From contig NC_092184.1 in NCBI RefSeq assembly GCF_043641665.1, positions 22,209,108 to 22,273,107 on the forward strand: a DNA stretch of 64,000 nt. Direction: 5' to 3'. Made by a program: the position numbers and the translations under genes. Shown here piece after piece: positions 13,671-26,738 of the stretch. The stretch is from Enoplosus armatus (Eukaryota > Chordata > Actinopteri > Centrarchiformes > Enoplosidae). Under the pieces are notes generated by a model. That model was given only the letters and a program-made list of their open reading frames with translations, was not told the origin of the DNA and did not search any database. The first letter of the stretch is position 1, and the number at the start of each line of letters is the position of its first letter.

Positions 13671-14335
13671 AGACCTATTACGCAATGAATGAATAAAAGA
13701 ACAAAAGGACTAAATGAAATGGGTGAAGATACTATGTCGAAAAATCAAATAATGCTACCTAATGCTAGAATTAATGTAGCTAGTCAGTCAATTAGCCATC
13801 CCTTCACTCACGCACTCACTCGGTCAATCAGTTGGTTAGCTCACTAACAGAGGGGAAGAGGAACAGGTGGCCCAAGATGGAAACAGAACACTTTGGATCA
13901 ATATATTCTGGGAAGATGACTACCTCTGTTTACTGAGCTGTAACTGAAGAGGAAAGTGGCTCTGGCTGGAGCTGGAGAGAAACGCCAGCATAGTAGACTG
14001 TATATTTGTTAGAAAAAACAAGAAGCAGGCAGGCAGTTTATTAGTATGAGGAATACAAATAAAGGTAAATTGGAGAACAGATGTGGCACAACAGGATAAA
14101 GGAGGAGGCAAAGAACAAGAAAAGCAGTGTGAAAAAATGTGTCATGTCTTCCCCTGTGTGTCTGTGCACAAAAGAGATTATGTGAAATGTGTTAAAATTC
14201 CAATTTTTTCGTGTGGTTTCATTTAATCTCCTTTCATTTTGTGAGGTTACATTTCAATTCCGATGTCCTTGGCAACAGCATAGCAGGCAATAGGCTGATA
14301 AGCCTGTTTGAATTGAGATTTCACACAGAGGGACG

Positions 14336-14377
14336 TGTGAGTGTGTGTGTGTGTGTGTGTGAGTGTGTGAGTGTGTG
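14336..14377 (+). repeat. (TG)n microsatellite
   Basis: Interrupted TG tract about 200 bases upstream of the candidate rap1gap2 promoter. Confidence 0.9.
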
Positions 14378-14559
14378 AGATGGGTTGGGTAGGTGGGGAT
14401 GTGCATGCATGTGCCTAGAAATGAAATCATAAAAATCAAGCACAGATAGAACAAGGTCAGGGAGATTAATATAAAATTATGAACAAGGTAGGAACAAGGA
14501 CAGGGAGAGAGGGAGGCATACAGTAGAGGAGGAGGAGGAGGCAGTCCGTGCACAAACTC

Positions 14560-14731
14560 CAGCCTATCAGACGGAGGAGGGCGGGGCTCAGCAGTCAGGA
14601 AGGCGGTAGCAGAGCAGCAGCAGACACAGAGGGAGAAGCAGCAGAGCATGTTAGAGAAGGAGGGAGAGGTAGGAAGGTAGAGGTAGGTAGACAGGGAGAT
14701 GCAGTACCAAAGTGTGTGCGTTCGCGAGGCT
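14560..14731 (+). promoter_or_regulatory. Candidate rap1gap2 promoter and untranslated first exon
   Basis: The AT-rich surroundings give way to a purine- and GC-rich stretch with a consensus Sp1 GC box (GGGCGGGGC, 14579-14587). Downstream are CAG-rich and GGAGG-rich sequence and a good donor (GCTGTAAGTAG, with GT at 14732). No TATA box is seen. The arrangement fits a GC-rich promoter and a short untranslated exon that could splice to the coding exon at about 15232. No transcript evidence is available. Confidence 0.4.
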
Positions 14732-15242
14732 GTAAGTAGCGCAACTGTTCATCCTCTCATCAGGGACCGTGATGTGTTATGGAGCTGCGATGCACAGATT
14801 CTCTGCAGAAGCAGGGAATGCAGATAGAAGTTCACCTTGAGCTGGAGTCCAACAGTGTCACTCTGGGATTACGAGAAATGCTCATTGATCCCAAGACCAA
14901 GAACAACAGAGATTTAATCGGATCTGACAACCTGCCAAACCAGACGTGGCTCCAGAATCTTTAAATTTTGGATTACTGGTTCAGATTTATACCAGAACAT
15001 CTGACAGAGAGGCTCAACCAATCCAGGGCCAGAAATCAAACAGGTACTTGGTTTGGCAGAAACTTGCCAGCTGTCTCCAAACCTGACAGCATACAGAACC
15101 AAGGTTGTGACATCCACATCTCACACTGGAACCCCGCAAGGCCACGACCAAGCAGGTCCTGCAGCCCAGGGACCCTGGAGCTGGCCTGACCTTGGACCGG
15201 CTGTCACCTGAACCTCTCCTGGCACCGGCAGAAGCGTCCAGC

Positions 15243-15382
15243 ATGTCTCAGACCGGAGGGCGGTTCCACAACAAAAAGGCTGGCATTCGGGCCGCAGTGA
15301 TCCTGATCGGACTCCTGCACAAGTCTCGCAAAGCCAAGGAGAAGGAGAGAGAGAAGGAGAGGGAGAAAGAGGAGAGCGAAGG
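15243..15382 (+). CDS. rap1gap2: Candidate first coding exon of rap1gap2 (alternative N-terminus)
   Basis: An ATG at 15243 opens 46 codons plus two bases. The product starts [14 protein letters not shown], has a short hydrophobic stretch (AAVILIGLL), and ends in a charged run [23 protein letters not shown] donor follows at 15383. The two leftover bases (GG) join the first base of the exon at 30627 to give Gly followed by KQELL, so the phase fits. This is not the N-terminus I recall for the main human isoform, which carries a basic RKRSVS segment bound by 14-3-3. It may be an alternative first exon. The acceptor-like CAG at 15229-15231 could join it to an upstream untranslated exon. Confidence 0.55.
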
Positions 15383-16468
15383 GTGGGTGAAGTTTGTCCC
15401 GTTGTGTCCTCCGATGAGGCAGGCATGCTGGGTAGATAATGTATGGCTTAGGGACAAGCAGAGAGTCTGCAGTAAAGTGTTGAGCTGGGATTGTGAAGAA
15501 AACTTTATTAGCTTGTAAAGTCTTTGTTATTCCAGGGGCACGGGGCGCTTTGCACTCTTTATGGTTCAATGAGTTTGCATCTGCGGTCTTATAATAGGTC
15601 CTTTTTATTAGTGTGTGCTTGTCTGTGTGTCTTGTTGACCGCACTTGTGTGTGTATCTCATGCTGTGGAAATGACAGACGGGAAAGGTATTGAGGATTGT
15701 AGGTGAATAGAAGTGTGTTCTGAGTGCTTTTGAAGAGCGAACGAGAGGCACTGAGAGAATGAAGGACGGAAGTAAATCTGTGGTGTAAGAGAGAGAGGAA
15801 CATGGAAAAAAAAGAAAATGAGAGGGTGTGAAGGGTTAAAAGAGAGAGATGTGGCTAATAAAACGGTAAAGGTGCAGAGCAAAGGTCATCCACTCATCTG
15901 TTTGTCTTTCTCCGCCTGGGTCTAAACAGTTTTTGCTGTACACACAAGCATCAATGGACACTTGTTGATGCCTGTAGTGCTGATGATACGGTTTCAGTCC
16001 TTTAGCAGAACAGCAGTTTGAACACACGTCCGTAGGTTGGTGGACTGAGAGTTCAATAGGTGAACAGTGGAGAAAAGAATACCACGCTTTACTGCCCACG
16101 ACCCTGCTGTTAACAGCAGCTGTAAATACGATATTTAAGCAGGTTTTTTAATTAATTTATTATGGAATATGAAGGCTACAAAGAAAGCAACAAATCTGAT
16201 GTTCCTATTAACAAGTCAAACTCTTTAGGGCCGTACGTGTGATTTCTGTAATACCAGATTGTGTCATCAAGAAGGCTGTTGATGCCTTACTTCTTCAGAA
16301 ACTGCCACTCCAAATGCACCTGTAAGAGGATTTTCATGCTGTGTGTTGTGTGTTGCGTCCAGATCATCTTACTGCTAGTACTACCTTAGATGAACGCAGT
16401 CAATAAGATCCCTGGGAATATCCCACCTGGTAACAAACAAACACCTAACCCTAACCCTAACCCCCCCC

Positions 16469-16507
<39 letters not shown>

Positions 16508-16638
16508 GCCTCCCCCTGGATAGACCTGTTTTGGCTGAGCTAACATTAGCAGTACAGTTAAAGTGGGATCTGAGCAGACTGAGTTTTCCTATTTAGTGTT
16601 ATTGTGGTGAAGGATATATACAGTGTGGTCTGGGTTAG

Positions 16639-16683
<45 letters not shown>

Positions 16684-16785
16684 CATTTGATATGCAGCAC
16701 TGAATGCACTTTGCTACACTGTTTTAATAGCCTGGACCAAAATAGACTGTAACTCACTTTGCAAATGCTGATAAGTTTATCTGAC

Positions 16786-16830
<45 letters not shown>

Positions 16831-19800
16831 TTTGTTTTTCATAGTGTAAAATTAACCCCTAGATTAGCAACCATGTAAATCGAGCAACTGCCCCAGACCT
16901 CCTAAAAGCCACAGATTGATTGTGTGACAGTTTGTTTGTGTGGATTTATAGATATATGCACCACTAATTGTCAGCTGAAATGATAAAGACCTGTGATATT
17001 ACCCAAGTCTTGGTTTGTATAAGGAACCAAATCTTTATCATTTTAGTTGATAGCACACTTATTTTGTGTATATTCCCAAATAAATGTGTTTTTTAATTGA
17101 ATTACCATAAATTAATTGACACACAGCAAACCTGTGGCCAGGTGGTTTTACAGCAAACAATAGGAGGTTGGTTTCTGTGGCTCTGGGCAAAATATGAACA
17201 TGACGGCAACAGGGTACATACACTGTGAGTAAGATGAAGGGGTGGCCAGTGGGGCCCCAAAAGTTCAATTTTACCCCAGGGCCCTCTCGTCGATCAATCC
17301 AGCCATGCCTGGAGGCGATGATTGCAAATGCAACAACAATGCATTGTCACACAGATACACACGAACATGCACACAAAAACACACTTTTTTTGACAGGAGC
17401 ACTTTTTATGCGTTTTTCACACGCTTGCTGTGGGATTTATGACTCTGTGTGTTATTGCTTCATGTCGAACAGTGCAATCATGTCTGGACAGCAGAATTAG
17501 CCCAAAGCAGCACAACAACAATATTCCACTGCTGCCATTTCTATTGCTGTGGCTGTGTCACATAACGATTCTGGCACAATTGCCGACGATTTTAAGGTGT
17601 CTTTTTCCAAGTGCAGTTGTTATGTGCATGATTGCACTCCTTTCAGACTTTTACCACCACTATTTCTCTCAACTATAGGCCATCCATTGTGGTAGGGTAT
17701 TTCGTGTCCTTAAAGAAGGAAAAGTGAATTACAGGCTGACTGTTATTGTTAGAGCCGAGCATTTCTAACTACATAGTAATAATAGGGAACACTTTGTATA
17801 GACTGCCAGAAGAAGAGTGTGTTATTGGGTTTTTGAACCACCTGATTTCCCACATTTTTGTCCACACACACAGACATATAGACATGCAATTTTTCTCCTT
17901 GTCTGTATCTTCCATGTATTCCTCTCACTCTTTATCTCTGCGCTGATGGAGCCATAATGTATGTTTGCCCTCCATTAAGCTGAACAGCATGAGGTCTGCT
18001 GCTCGTATCTGAATGTTTACGTTACCCCTCCATGCATTAATGTCCTCCTCAGCTCATTTATCTCCAGCTGCAGACCTGTTTTGTCTGTGTGTGTGCTTGT
18101 GTATGAGATGTGTGTAGCTAAGCATGCATGTGTTGTGTTTATGCAGTTCTACAACAAGTGCCTATAGTGGTTGTGGTTACATTTCCCTGTCGGTTTGTGG
18201 TGATGTGGTGCAATAGGTGGGTTAGAGAAAGACACAGAGAGTGTGTGTGTGTGTTTATGAGGAGGCACACTATGTTGCCCCCCTCTAAGATTAAAAGCTT
18301 TTAATATCACATCCATACATATTGACAAAACATGCATCTGTTTTGAAAATGGCAATATTTACTTCGCATTTTTTATGACTGTACTGGCTCGGTGGTACAA
18401 TACCGCCTATTGATTACTGGGAGATGGACAGTAATGGCACAGGAAAAGGCGCGACCTTCACTGTAAATTGGAGGTTTGAGGCTCACAAAAACTGCATTAA
18501 GTGGCTCACTGCATGAAACTGGTTCAACGACAGACAAAAGTCCAGATGTAGAGATGAACCGCGAACCTCGTCTGTAAATTAAGCTTCAGTGTCGGTGACC
18601 ATAACTACAGGGGCCGAGCAGTTGCTTCACAATAAAAGACCAAATCAATTCTGTTTGCTAAAAGGCTTTACAGGAAAAGGTTGTTGCAGGTGCATTAACA
18701 GCACATGAATGTAAATTGGTACTGTGGTTTAATTCATTATTACATAAATACATTTATGAGGATACATTATGGTCTTGTTCCTGTCTGTTTTTCCTCATGT
18801 CTTGTATAAAGGTTAAGGTTATTATGGGTTGTAAAAATCCTAAAAGTAAATACATTTTTCATCTACAATTCAAATCTTTCAAGTAGGTAACAGTACACAT
18901 GACGATACAGCAGTTGTTCTGTAAATTCAATTAAGAAATGGCTTAAAATAACCATACCGTACTTCATGCTCTGTATTTACAGTTTCACTCTCCTCCATGT
19001 TGTCTTGTCACTCTCTTCATTACTGCCTCCAACTGTCGCTCTCAGGTCACGTGAAGACGTAGTAAGCAGTCCTGCTGCCCGTTATCACGTTACTTGCGAG
19101 GCAGCTGGATTTGCGACTTCACGTGAGAATCCAGCCCTGATTTGCTACATAGCCTGCCCCGAATATATATAGCAGAGACACCACTGATAGCTCCCGCGGT
19201 GGAAACGGTATTGCCAAATCTCACGCACGGTTTTCATATCGCCCTACTTTCAATGACGTTTGTGAATTGTGGATACCCCTTTTCAATCATCAAACAAAAT
19301 CAACTTAGTGTGTGTTAATAAGGAGTCAGCCTGACTCATCTCAGTTAAATTAGCAGGCTTCCTTTTGTGCTTCTTTATTAGCATTTCCTCTACTTGTCAG
19401 GGTCATCTGGGTTTTATTTTTCAGCTGTGAAAAACTAATGGCTGCTCTTTTTAAGGGAAATACCGCTGAATTCCAGCCTTCCTGATGCCAAGTTTCATGA
19501 ACACTTCACTTCAGTATCAAAAAGCAAAGACTTTTGGAGGATTTGGACCTCCCAAACTTTTCATACAGCTGCTTGTTCATAAGTACAAGCATTTATATGA
19601 AGAGCCTTCATTTTCCATAGACAACATAGACTGGATCTTGACTACATATTCACATCACATGAGAAGAGCTCAGGTCTCAGTGACTTTTTTCAGTTTCCAT
19701 TTAAATCAAATCCTTCTTCAGATCCCCACAAGGTCTTCCTCACCTTCTATATATTATTTATAAGAGCATCTGTCAAAGCAATGATGAGAACAGACACATA

Positions 19801-21999
19801 ATAAAATGTGCTGATGATTCGGTTATTAGTCAGCCTACACGGATGTGGTGGAATAAGATCGGCGGCCTGTGGAGGAGGACTTTGTGTCATGGCATGACAA
19901 GTCCTCCATTCTGCTAAACGTAGCCAAAACTAAGGACAAAAGTATTGATTTCAGAGAGTTGTCTTCTGCTGCTACGGTGACAGTTATTAAGGGAGAGGAA
20001 ATCGAGCTGGTGGAACTAGACAAATACTTTCTGGATAAGAAGCTGCGTTTTAAAATCAATTGAGATTCTCAAAAAGTGAAGCAGAATCTTTTTATCCTGA
20101 GGACTTTGATGAACATTTTTAAGGTTTATAGAAACATCTTAATCTTGTCTTTATTCACTGTTGTCTGACATATAAATCTTTACACAGCCAGAAAGAAGAG
20201 GCTTGTTAATGTGACAAGAGGCAGTTGTTAGGATGAGTCAGACCCTGCTCAAGGATATTTACAGTAGCAGGGTCCATAGCGTGTCCTGCACAGACAGTTT
20301 GAGCTCTTGCCTTCAGGTCACTGCTACGAAGGAAGAGGAAAAGCCTGAATGTTGTCCTGGTATATATGACAACTGATATTCTGAACACAGACAACCGTAT
20401 GCACATTTATAGCCGACCTATTGGCCTCTTTTTGCACTGTGATATTGCCTTTTCCACATATGTATTGGCACTTTATGCCCCCCTAAAATCTGAAATGATC
20501 CTAGTTTGTGTTTTTTTTTTCTCTCATAATTGTTCATTTGTTATGGTCTTATGGTTTTGTGTGATTGTCCCAGTTGTCTGATTTGTTTTGTTTTGGTGTT
20601 TTAAACCCCGCCTGCATATCATATTTCCCTTTGGAGTAGATAGATTGATTTGATTTGACAGTTATGCCAGTATATTAACAGTTGCGGTCCCTTAAGAGAA
20701 AATCTCATCAAACACTTGTCAGTGGTCTATTATATGTCTGTTTGGGGGTCCTTGATATGGAGATGTTCAGGAGCTTCTGCAGGGCATAACAGCAGGAATG
20801 TAAATGGTTAGACACAAATTGGGTGCCGTCTCCCTTTGAAGAGCATGGTACACTTTCAAATTTCAGATTTTCAAACAAGTATGCACAGTAATGGTGAAAC
20901 TCAGGATTAGACCCTCTCTTATGCCATCCAGTCGGGCTCATGGAGTCTTTGTAGCCATGTGGTTGTTGAAATGTTTGGGACTGAACAACAGAGAATAAAT
21001 TACACTAGAAACTGGTCACAGCTAAAACCCATCAGACGGAGTCAGCTGCGACACTCCAGTCACACACACAATAAAACACACACGCATACACACAATATAA
21101 ATTTGATAATAAATAGGCAACTTGAAACTGACTGTTTAGCTTTCTGTTCTCGCACGGTGGCAGATTTACCTCTTGATAATCTTGGTAGTTTGTTGTATAA
21201 TGAATATGACAAGAGTCTGATCTTTCATTTTTCCTTATTTCGTTCTAATATAAACCTTTTGTTTATTGTTCGGCAGCTTGCACATACTTGGACAAACAAG
21301 TCAGTGGTTAGATTTATGCTTTATTGTATGTCTCAAACAGAATTTTCACTTTCAACATTACAAGAGAAAAGGCTTTTAGGATGAAGACTAACCGATGTGC
21401 TTGGAAAACTTAATGCTAGCTGGTATATCGTGTTTGACTGGGGTTGCTGGAGTGTGAACTTCCCCAAATCCAATAAAAAGCAGGACAGAGCTGCTGATGT
21501 TAGCCTACACTCTGATATAGTAGCATCCGAGACTGGCTCCCCTGCACTCGGGAGATACTACACAGTAGATGTGCTCGTCGTGAATGGGGCTGTTTTTGAT
21601 AACCTGTACAGCAGTTCGCTATATGCAGTGTTACCTCCTTGGCCTTGGACGTAACACTGGGTTAGACAGGCATGCTGAAGTTTGGAGCTTGAGCTTTTGT
21701 GTTTCAGGTTTTGGAAAAGTAAATAAAAAGACACTCTTTAAAACTATTTAAATGCAAAGTATCACTCTCACTAGAGTTCCCACGCTGCTTCAACATGTGG
21801 AGAAATCCAAAGCCTGGCAGACCTGCTGTGTCTAGTTACGGTTGCTAAGCTATGATTGGACAACCTCTGTTTGGGGGAGGGTTTTATGGAACGGTCAATT
21901 GTGTAACTTTGTATGGTAAGATGTATTTTTTAGCCTGCATTTCACATTCACATAGCGCCAAGGCCGAGGCATTTCCTTAGAATCATGTTTTCCCTAATG

Positions 22000-22032
<33 letters not shown>

Positions 22033-25000
22033 GCCGATGGAAGATTGTGAACATTTGCTTTTAGAGAGAAAAACCTTGTTTGACCGAGCCGATGTTTTAA
22101 AGTGCAGTCTTTCATGTTGCTTTCTTCGATCACCTTACGCAGTTTTTTCCTTGTCCTGCAGTCCCTTCCCTTGTCTCGCTGTCGAACCCATCTCCTCCTG
22201 CTGTTTAACACAACCACTTTTTATTCACTGACTCACTTGTATTTCCATTCCCCGGTCTCCCCCTGTTTTTCCTCTCTACCCTCAATTACTCCCTCTTTTA
22301 AACTCCCTGTTGTTCCTCTTGTGCGTGTCACTTCTTTTGTGATTAGCAGCTGCACACAAATACATGCACACATTTGATTGCACTCACATATCTCTTTGCT
22401 GTCTGTTTGTACAAATATGTGTGTGTGTTTGTGTGTGCAGCAGTCAGCCTTGTCTTGGGGTGTAATGGATGAGATGGTATAGTCTCTAACAAGTGTCCAG
22501 AGACCCACCCAAGACGGCCCTATTTACCCAGCACTTGAGAGTGCTATTTTTAGTCTGCAGAGATTCATTTATTCTCTCTCTTTCCGTACTTCGCTCTGCG
22601 GCCTTCTCTCTTTCTGTCTGACATCCATTCATTCTGCACCTCTCTGTCTTCATATCTCTCTCCTTTTCTTCAGGACCTTTCTGCTCTGGTGTGGTTATCA
22701 GCCAGTCTGGAGTGGTGGAGTTGGTTGAAAAGAGAAGTATTCATGTCATCTGACGGATGCTTAACTTCTATTTTTTTCTTTAACTCAAGTCAGAGTGACT
22801 GGGTGAGATTGGGCAATGATAAAGAGGAAGTGGGTCCCAGAAAATGAATAAGATTAGATAGGATTTATGGCATTTCCAGTGATATGACAGAGTGAGTGGT
22901 GATGCCAGGCAACTATGTTTTTCACTGCAATGCAGTACTGTGCCAAAGGACAAAAACCTCTGTCGGTTTAAATCAAAGGTTTTGAATCCATACCTGATGC
23001 AGACTCTAAGACCTACTGAATGAATGTTCACTCTCACATATATATATTTAAATCCTTGTTCACACTCTCTTACCAGTGAAATAGCACACAAAAAGTAGCC
23101 AAGAGCGTTTGCAAATGACAAAAAATGAACGAGAGAGTGGTGCGTCTTCCCAGTGGACTAAATATTCTGAAAACAGAAAGTAATTGATAAGAGCATTTAC
23201 ATGACACCGTTTCATCTTTTGAACCCACACAGAATGACATTTCTTTCAATGATGTGTTTTTACTACGTTTTGTTGAACTGTTATTCAGGTGTTTACTGGA
23301 TCAAAAGGCTCCGTGTTAATGCACCTACTAATACATTATAGTCACCTAACAGTAAATTGACTATCAGCACTGCCGGCCATTCAAATAAAGTGTGATTAAC
23401 TGCATAAAACACAACCGTAGACAAAGAAACAAACATGATTCAGCCCGTGGCCTTTATCAGTGTCTCCCTGCTGTTTGGAAGTAAATACACGCAAATGTCT
23501 ATCATAGGTCTCTTGGCATCATTTGTGCAGCGAGACACAAAACAACACTGACATTTCAAAGGTAAGACCAAAGCTGCAGTATGTAACCTTTTACTCGCTT
23601 TTATTGTTTGCCTTTGGTGTTTAGATGGTAAATCCAGTGTGTGTGCCAGGGAAGCTGGTCATCTAGCCTGTTTTGTGATCTTTAAAGTCAGTCTTTATGT
23701 CAATAAAGTGGCTGCAGTACTCAGTAGATATTTAACACAGCACAGTTACAATGTTACAGTGAGCCATCAGAGCGTTATCCAGGGTAACACACTTACTGCA
23801 GTATAATTAACCTGGTTTCTTTGGGAGGAACAAAATGACACACACACACACACACACACACTCCTAGTTTCCTAGGGTGGGACTGTGTGTGCCTGTAGAG
23901 GGCGAGACCTTCACCGGTGTCAGTTTAGTCTAACACTTGGATTAATTACCGAAATAATTGAGTGAGGAGAAGAGAGCCAAGTGAACCAAGAAGACAGGTG
24001 GAGACAAATAGGTAGACATTGAGAAGAATAAGGAAGATGAGGGATTAGAGAGTAAGATGACTGTCGCACAGACAGTCCTGCCAACTGATTCATACGTTTA
24101 TTCCCCCAGCACAAGGAAATGCTGCGATTGAGTCTTTCTAGTTGTTTCTAGTTGAACTTATAATAAGGGGTCAGTCACAAAAATACACACTCCTTAATGC
24201 CCGCGTGTGTCTTGGAGCTGTACTGATGGCATAGGAACATGCAAGTAAATTACACGGCAAAGTACACACAAGCCACTTAAAGGTCTCTTGTGTGTTTGCA
24301 TGCGTGTGTGTGTGCTCGTTGACATGGGGTTCAGTCTGTCACATAAAGAAGTTGTGAGGGTGATAATGAGAACGTCTGTGTTCAGGTGTGTGTGCCAGTG
24401 TGCTTGCATTTTTCTATATAGTGTTAAAATAGTGTTTGAAGTGTGTTTCTTTTTTTTTACCTGCAAAAGACCCCCCCCACACACACACACACAAACACAA
24501 ACACAAAATCCATTTCCTCTCTTCTATCAGCAGAACATCTAAATGAAATGGTTATTTACTTCCACTTATTTCCACTTGCCAGCTCTGTAGTTGAAGGACC
24601 AATTATGTTTTGCACAAATTCATATATTAATTTAAAAAGTAGCGATGTCTCCCCCAGAGACACTTCCACCTCATCACCACCCCCCACTCTCCGTCTGTCT
24701 GTTCCTCTTCCCCTTATTGATAATGAGAGTGTTTCAGGTTGTCTGGCTGGACAGTCTTATCTCCTGTCTGCTGTCATCTTTGTATCTATTCATATCACAG
24801 TAAGAGAGAGAGAGGGCGAGGCCTGGCGTTCCCACAGGAAACAGCCGGTGACTTCGAGTACAGTTGCCTCGTAATTATTGCTCCCCTGACCTCTCCGCAT
24901 ATCTGCAGATATCTGGCATGCCTGTACTCTCCTGTTGGACAGCTGACTGCCTCATACATCCATTTCTTACCTCTATATGTGGAGTGGACTTTTTAACAAG

Positions 25001-26705
25001 GGCAGACTGATAGATAGTAGATAGTGCAGGGGGAAATAGAGGAAGGACAAGAAGTGTCTTAAAGGGCATGAAAGAGTTGAGATAGCACTGTGATGTACCT
25101 TACAACATCACAGATTATCTTAAGTCATAGTTGCTAAAATAAGAACCCTTGTTCACTCATTCACAACCCCCTATGTAATAGACACTCAATCTTAGCATAC
25201 TCAGAAGTAAATCATGACTTTTAGATTGTGTATCTTCTTAGATTTTTATAGTTACTTGTTAACGTTTTAAGCTTATAGCCTTTGAATATGTTTAGTTTTT
25301 TGATTAACAGTATCTCTCTTTGTTTACCCATTTACTGTGAGTGTATCTGTTGATCTGGGTGGCGAGCTGCTGTGCCCTCACAGGGAGAAATAAAGTTGTA
25401 TTGAATTGAATTGCAGATTTCGGACGCGTACTCATCATCGTCATTTTGCGTCATCACTGACGGGTGAAGAGTCTCACTGTAATTTTCACATCTATAAAAT
25501 GTGGCATGTTGCATTGTTGGATTGTTAGCAGAAAGTAGTGTACATGCCATAGCATGCTAACATTTCCTAATAAATACAGCTCAGGCTCATGGGAATGTCT
25601 TTCGTTTTGCAGGTATTTGGTAATAAAATATTGGACAAATTAAAAGTTTGTCTTGATGATAGCGCTAAATGGAATATTTGGCGAGATATTTCAGTGTGGA
25701 CGAAAGTGGACAGACAGAAGGCTGACATGCCACTTGCGTGCCTAAAACGTTTGCTTCAAACATGTATGAGCTTGAAAAATGTCAAATGAATATGCAGCTG
25801 CTTACATACAAATGGCAGACGGAGAGTTAACTAATTTGACCAGCTGTTCACATTATTTGTGCCCAGATTCCGATATAATTACCTGCGTTACGTTGGAACA
25901 TTTGGGCAGGAAATTCTTCATGCTTGCAAATCTAAATTGAAATAAAGAGTCAATCTTCAGCACCATTCATTAAATACTACTTATATCTTCTACAAGATGT
26001 GTTCATACAATAACTTAATTAACTTTGGTTATATTAAGCAATAGGCATCACCTTTCCTACATCAGCTGCATAAAGTGCTTATCAGAGCTGTAACTGTCAC
26101 GTCTAATGTGTAATATAGTAGATGATTTTGCTGTGCGATGTGGTTCTTCATTCTCAGTCTGCTTTAATATACATCAGGGTTGATGGGTCCTACCCTCCAC
26201 AGCAGGCTGTCTTATGTTCCCTGCCCTCCACGCTCTCCGTCTCTGTACAACCCTCGTCTTTCTCCTTTTCTCTGGCTTCAATTACTGTTGTATTAACTCC
26301 ATTAGAGAAACCATCAGTTGTGTAATTGGCCAATTGGCATGAGGATCAGGCTCCTTATCAAGTTTCATAACAAATATGAAGCCCAACTGGAAACAGGATT
26401 GCGCAGTAAGCCCCTGGGAGAGGCTTCATATCCGAGACCTGCAGGTCATCCCCTCCTCGATCCTTCTGTCTCTGTCCTCCGTTCTTTATTTTTATCCTCT
26501 CTGCACCCTCCTTCACCCTGATTTCCTGTTTTCATCCCCCTATCTCCTCTTCCTGTGATCCGTCCATCATGTGGGGATGTGTAGAGGTGTTGCTCCCTGT
26601 TTTTTTGCCTGTGCCTGGTGTCCCGCTGTCCTAATCTTATCTCAAGGGTGTAATCAATACATGGAATAAATGAGATGTATTACAATCTCTCCCTCCATCT
26701 GTCTG

Positions 26706-26738
<33 letters not shown>

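Larger units (their letters stand above)
1..14559. other. Upstream region without a supported gene
   Basis: I find no spliced gene here. The open frames are short or are translations of (CA)n/(TG)n tracts. The region holds many microsatellites, MITE copies near 2.6 and 13.3-13.7 kb, other interspersed repeats near 1.4, 2.9 and 7.6 kb, and a perfect 13-base stem-loop at 1854-1887. It could include upstream introns or promoters of rap1gap2, because the mammalian gene has very long 5' introns. The human-type MFGRKRSVSFG first exon was not recognised. Confidence 0.6.

Noticed and set aside
15204..15803. 199-codon minus-strand frame
   Set aside because: It lies antisense to the candidate rap1gap2 exon and purine-rich sequence, which lack minus-strand stops for compositional reasons.
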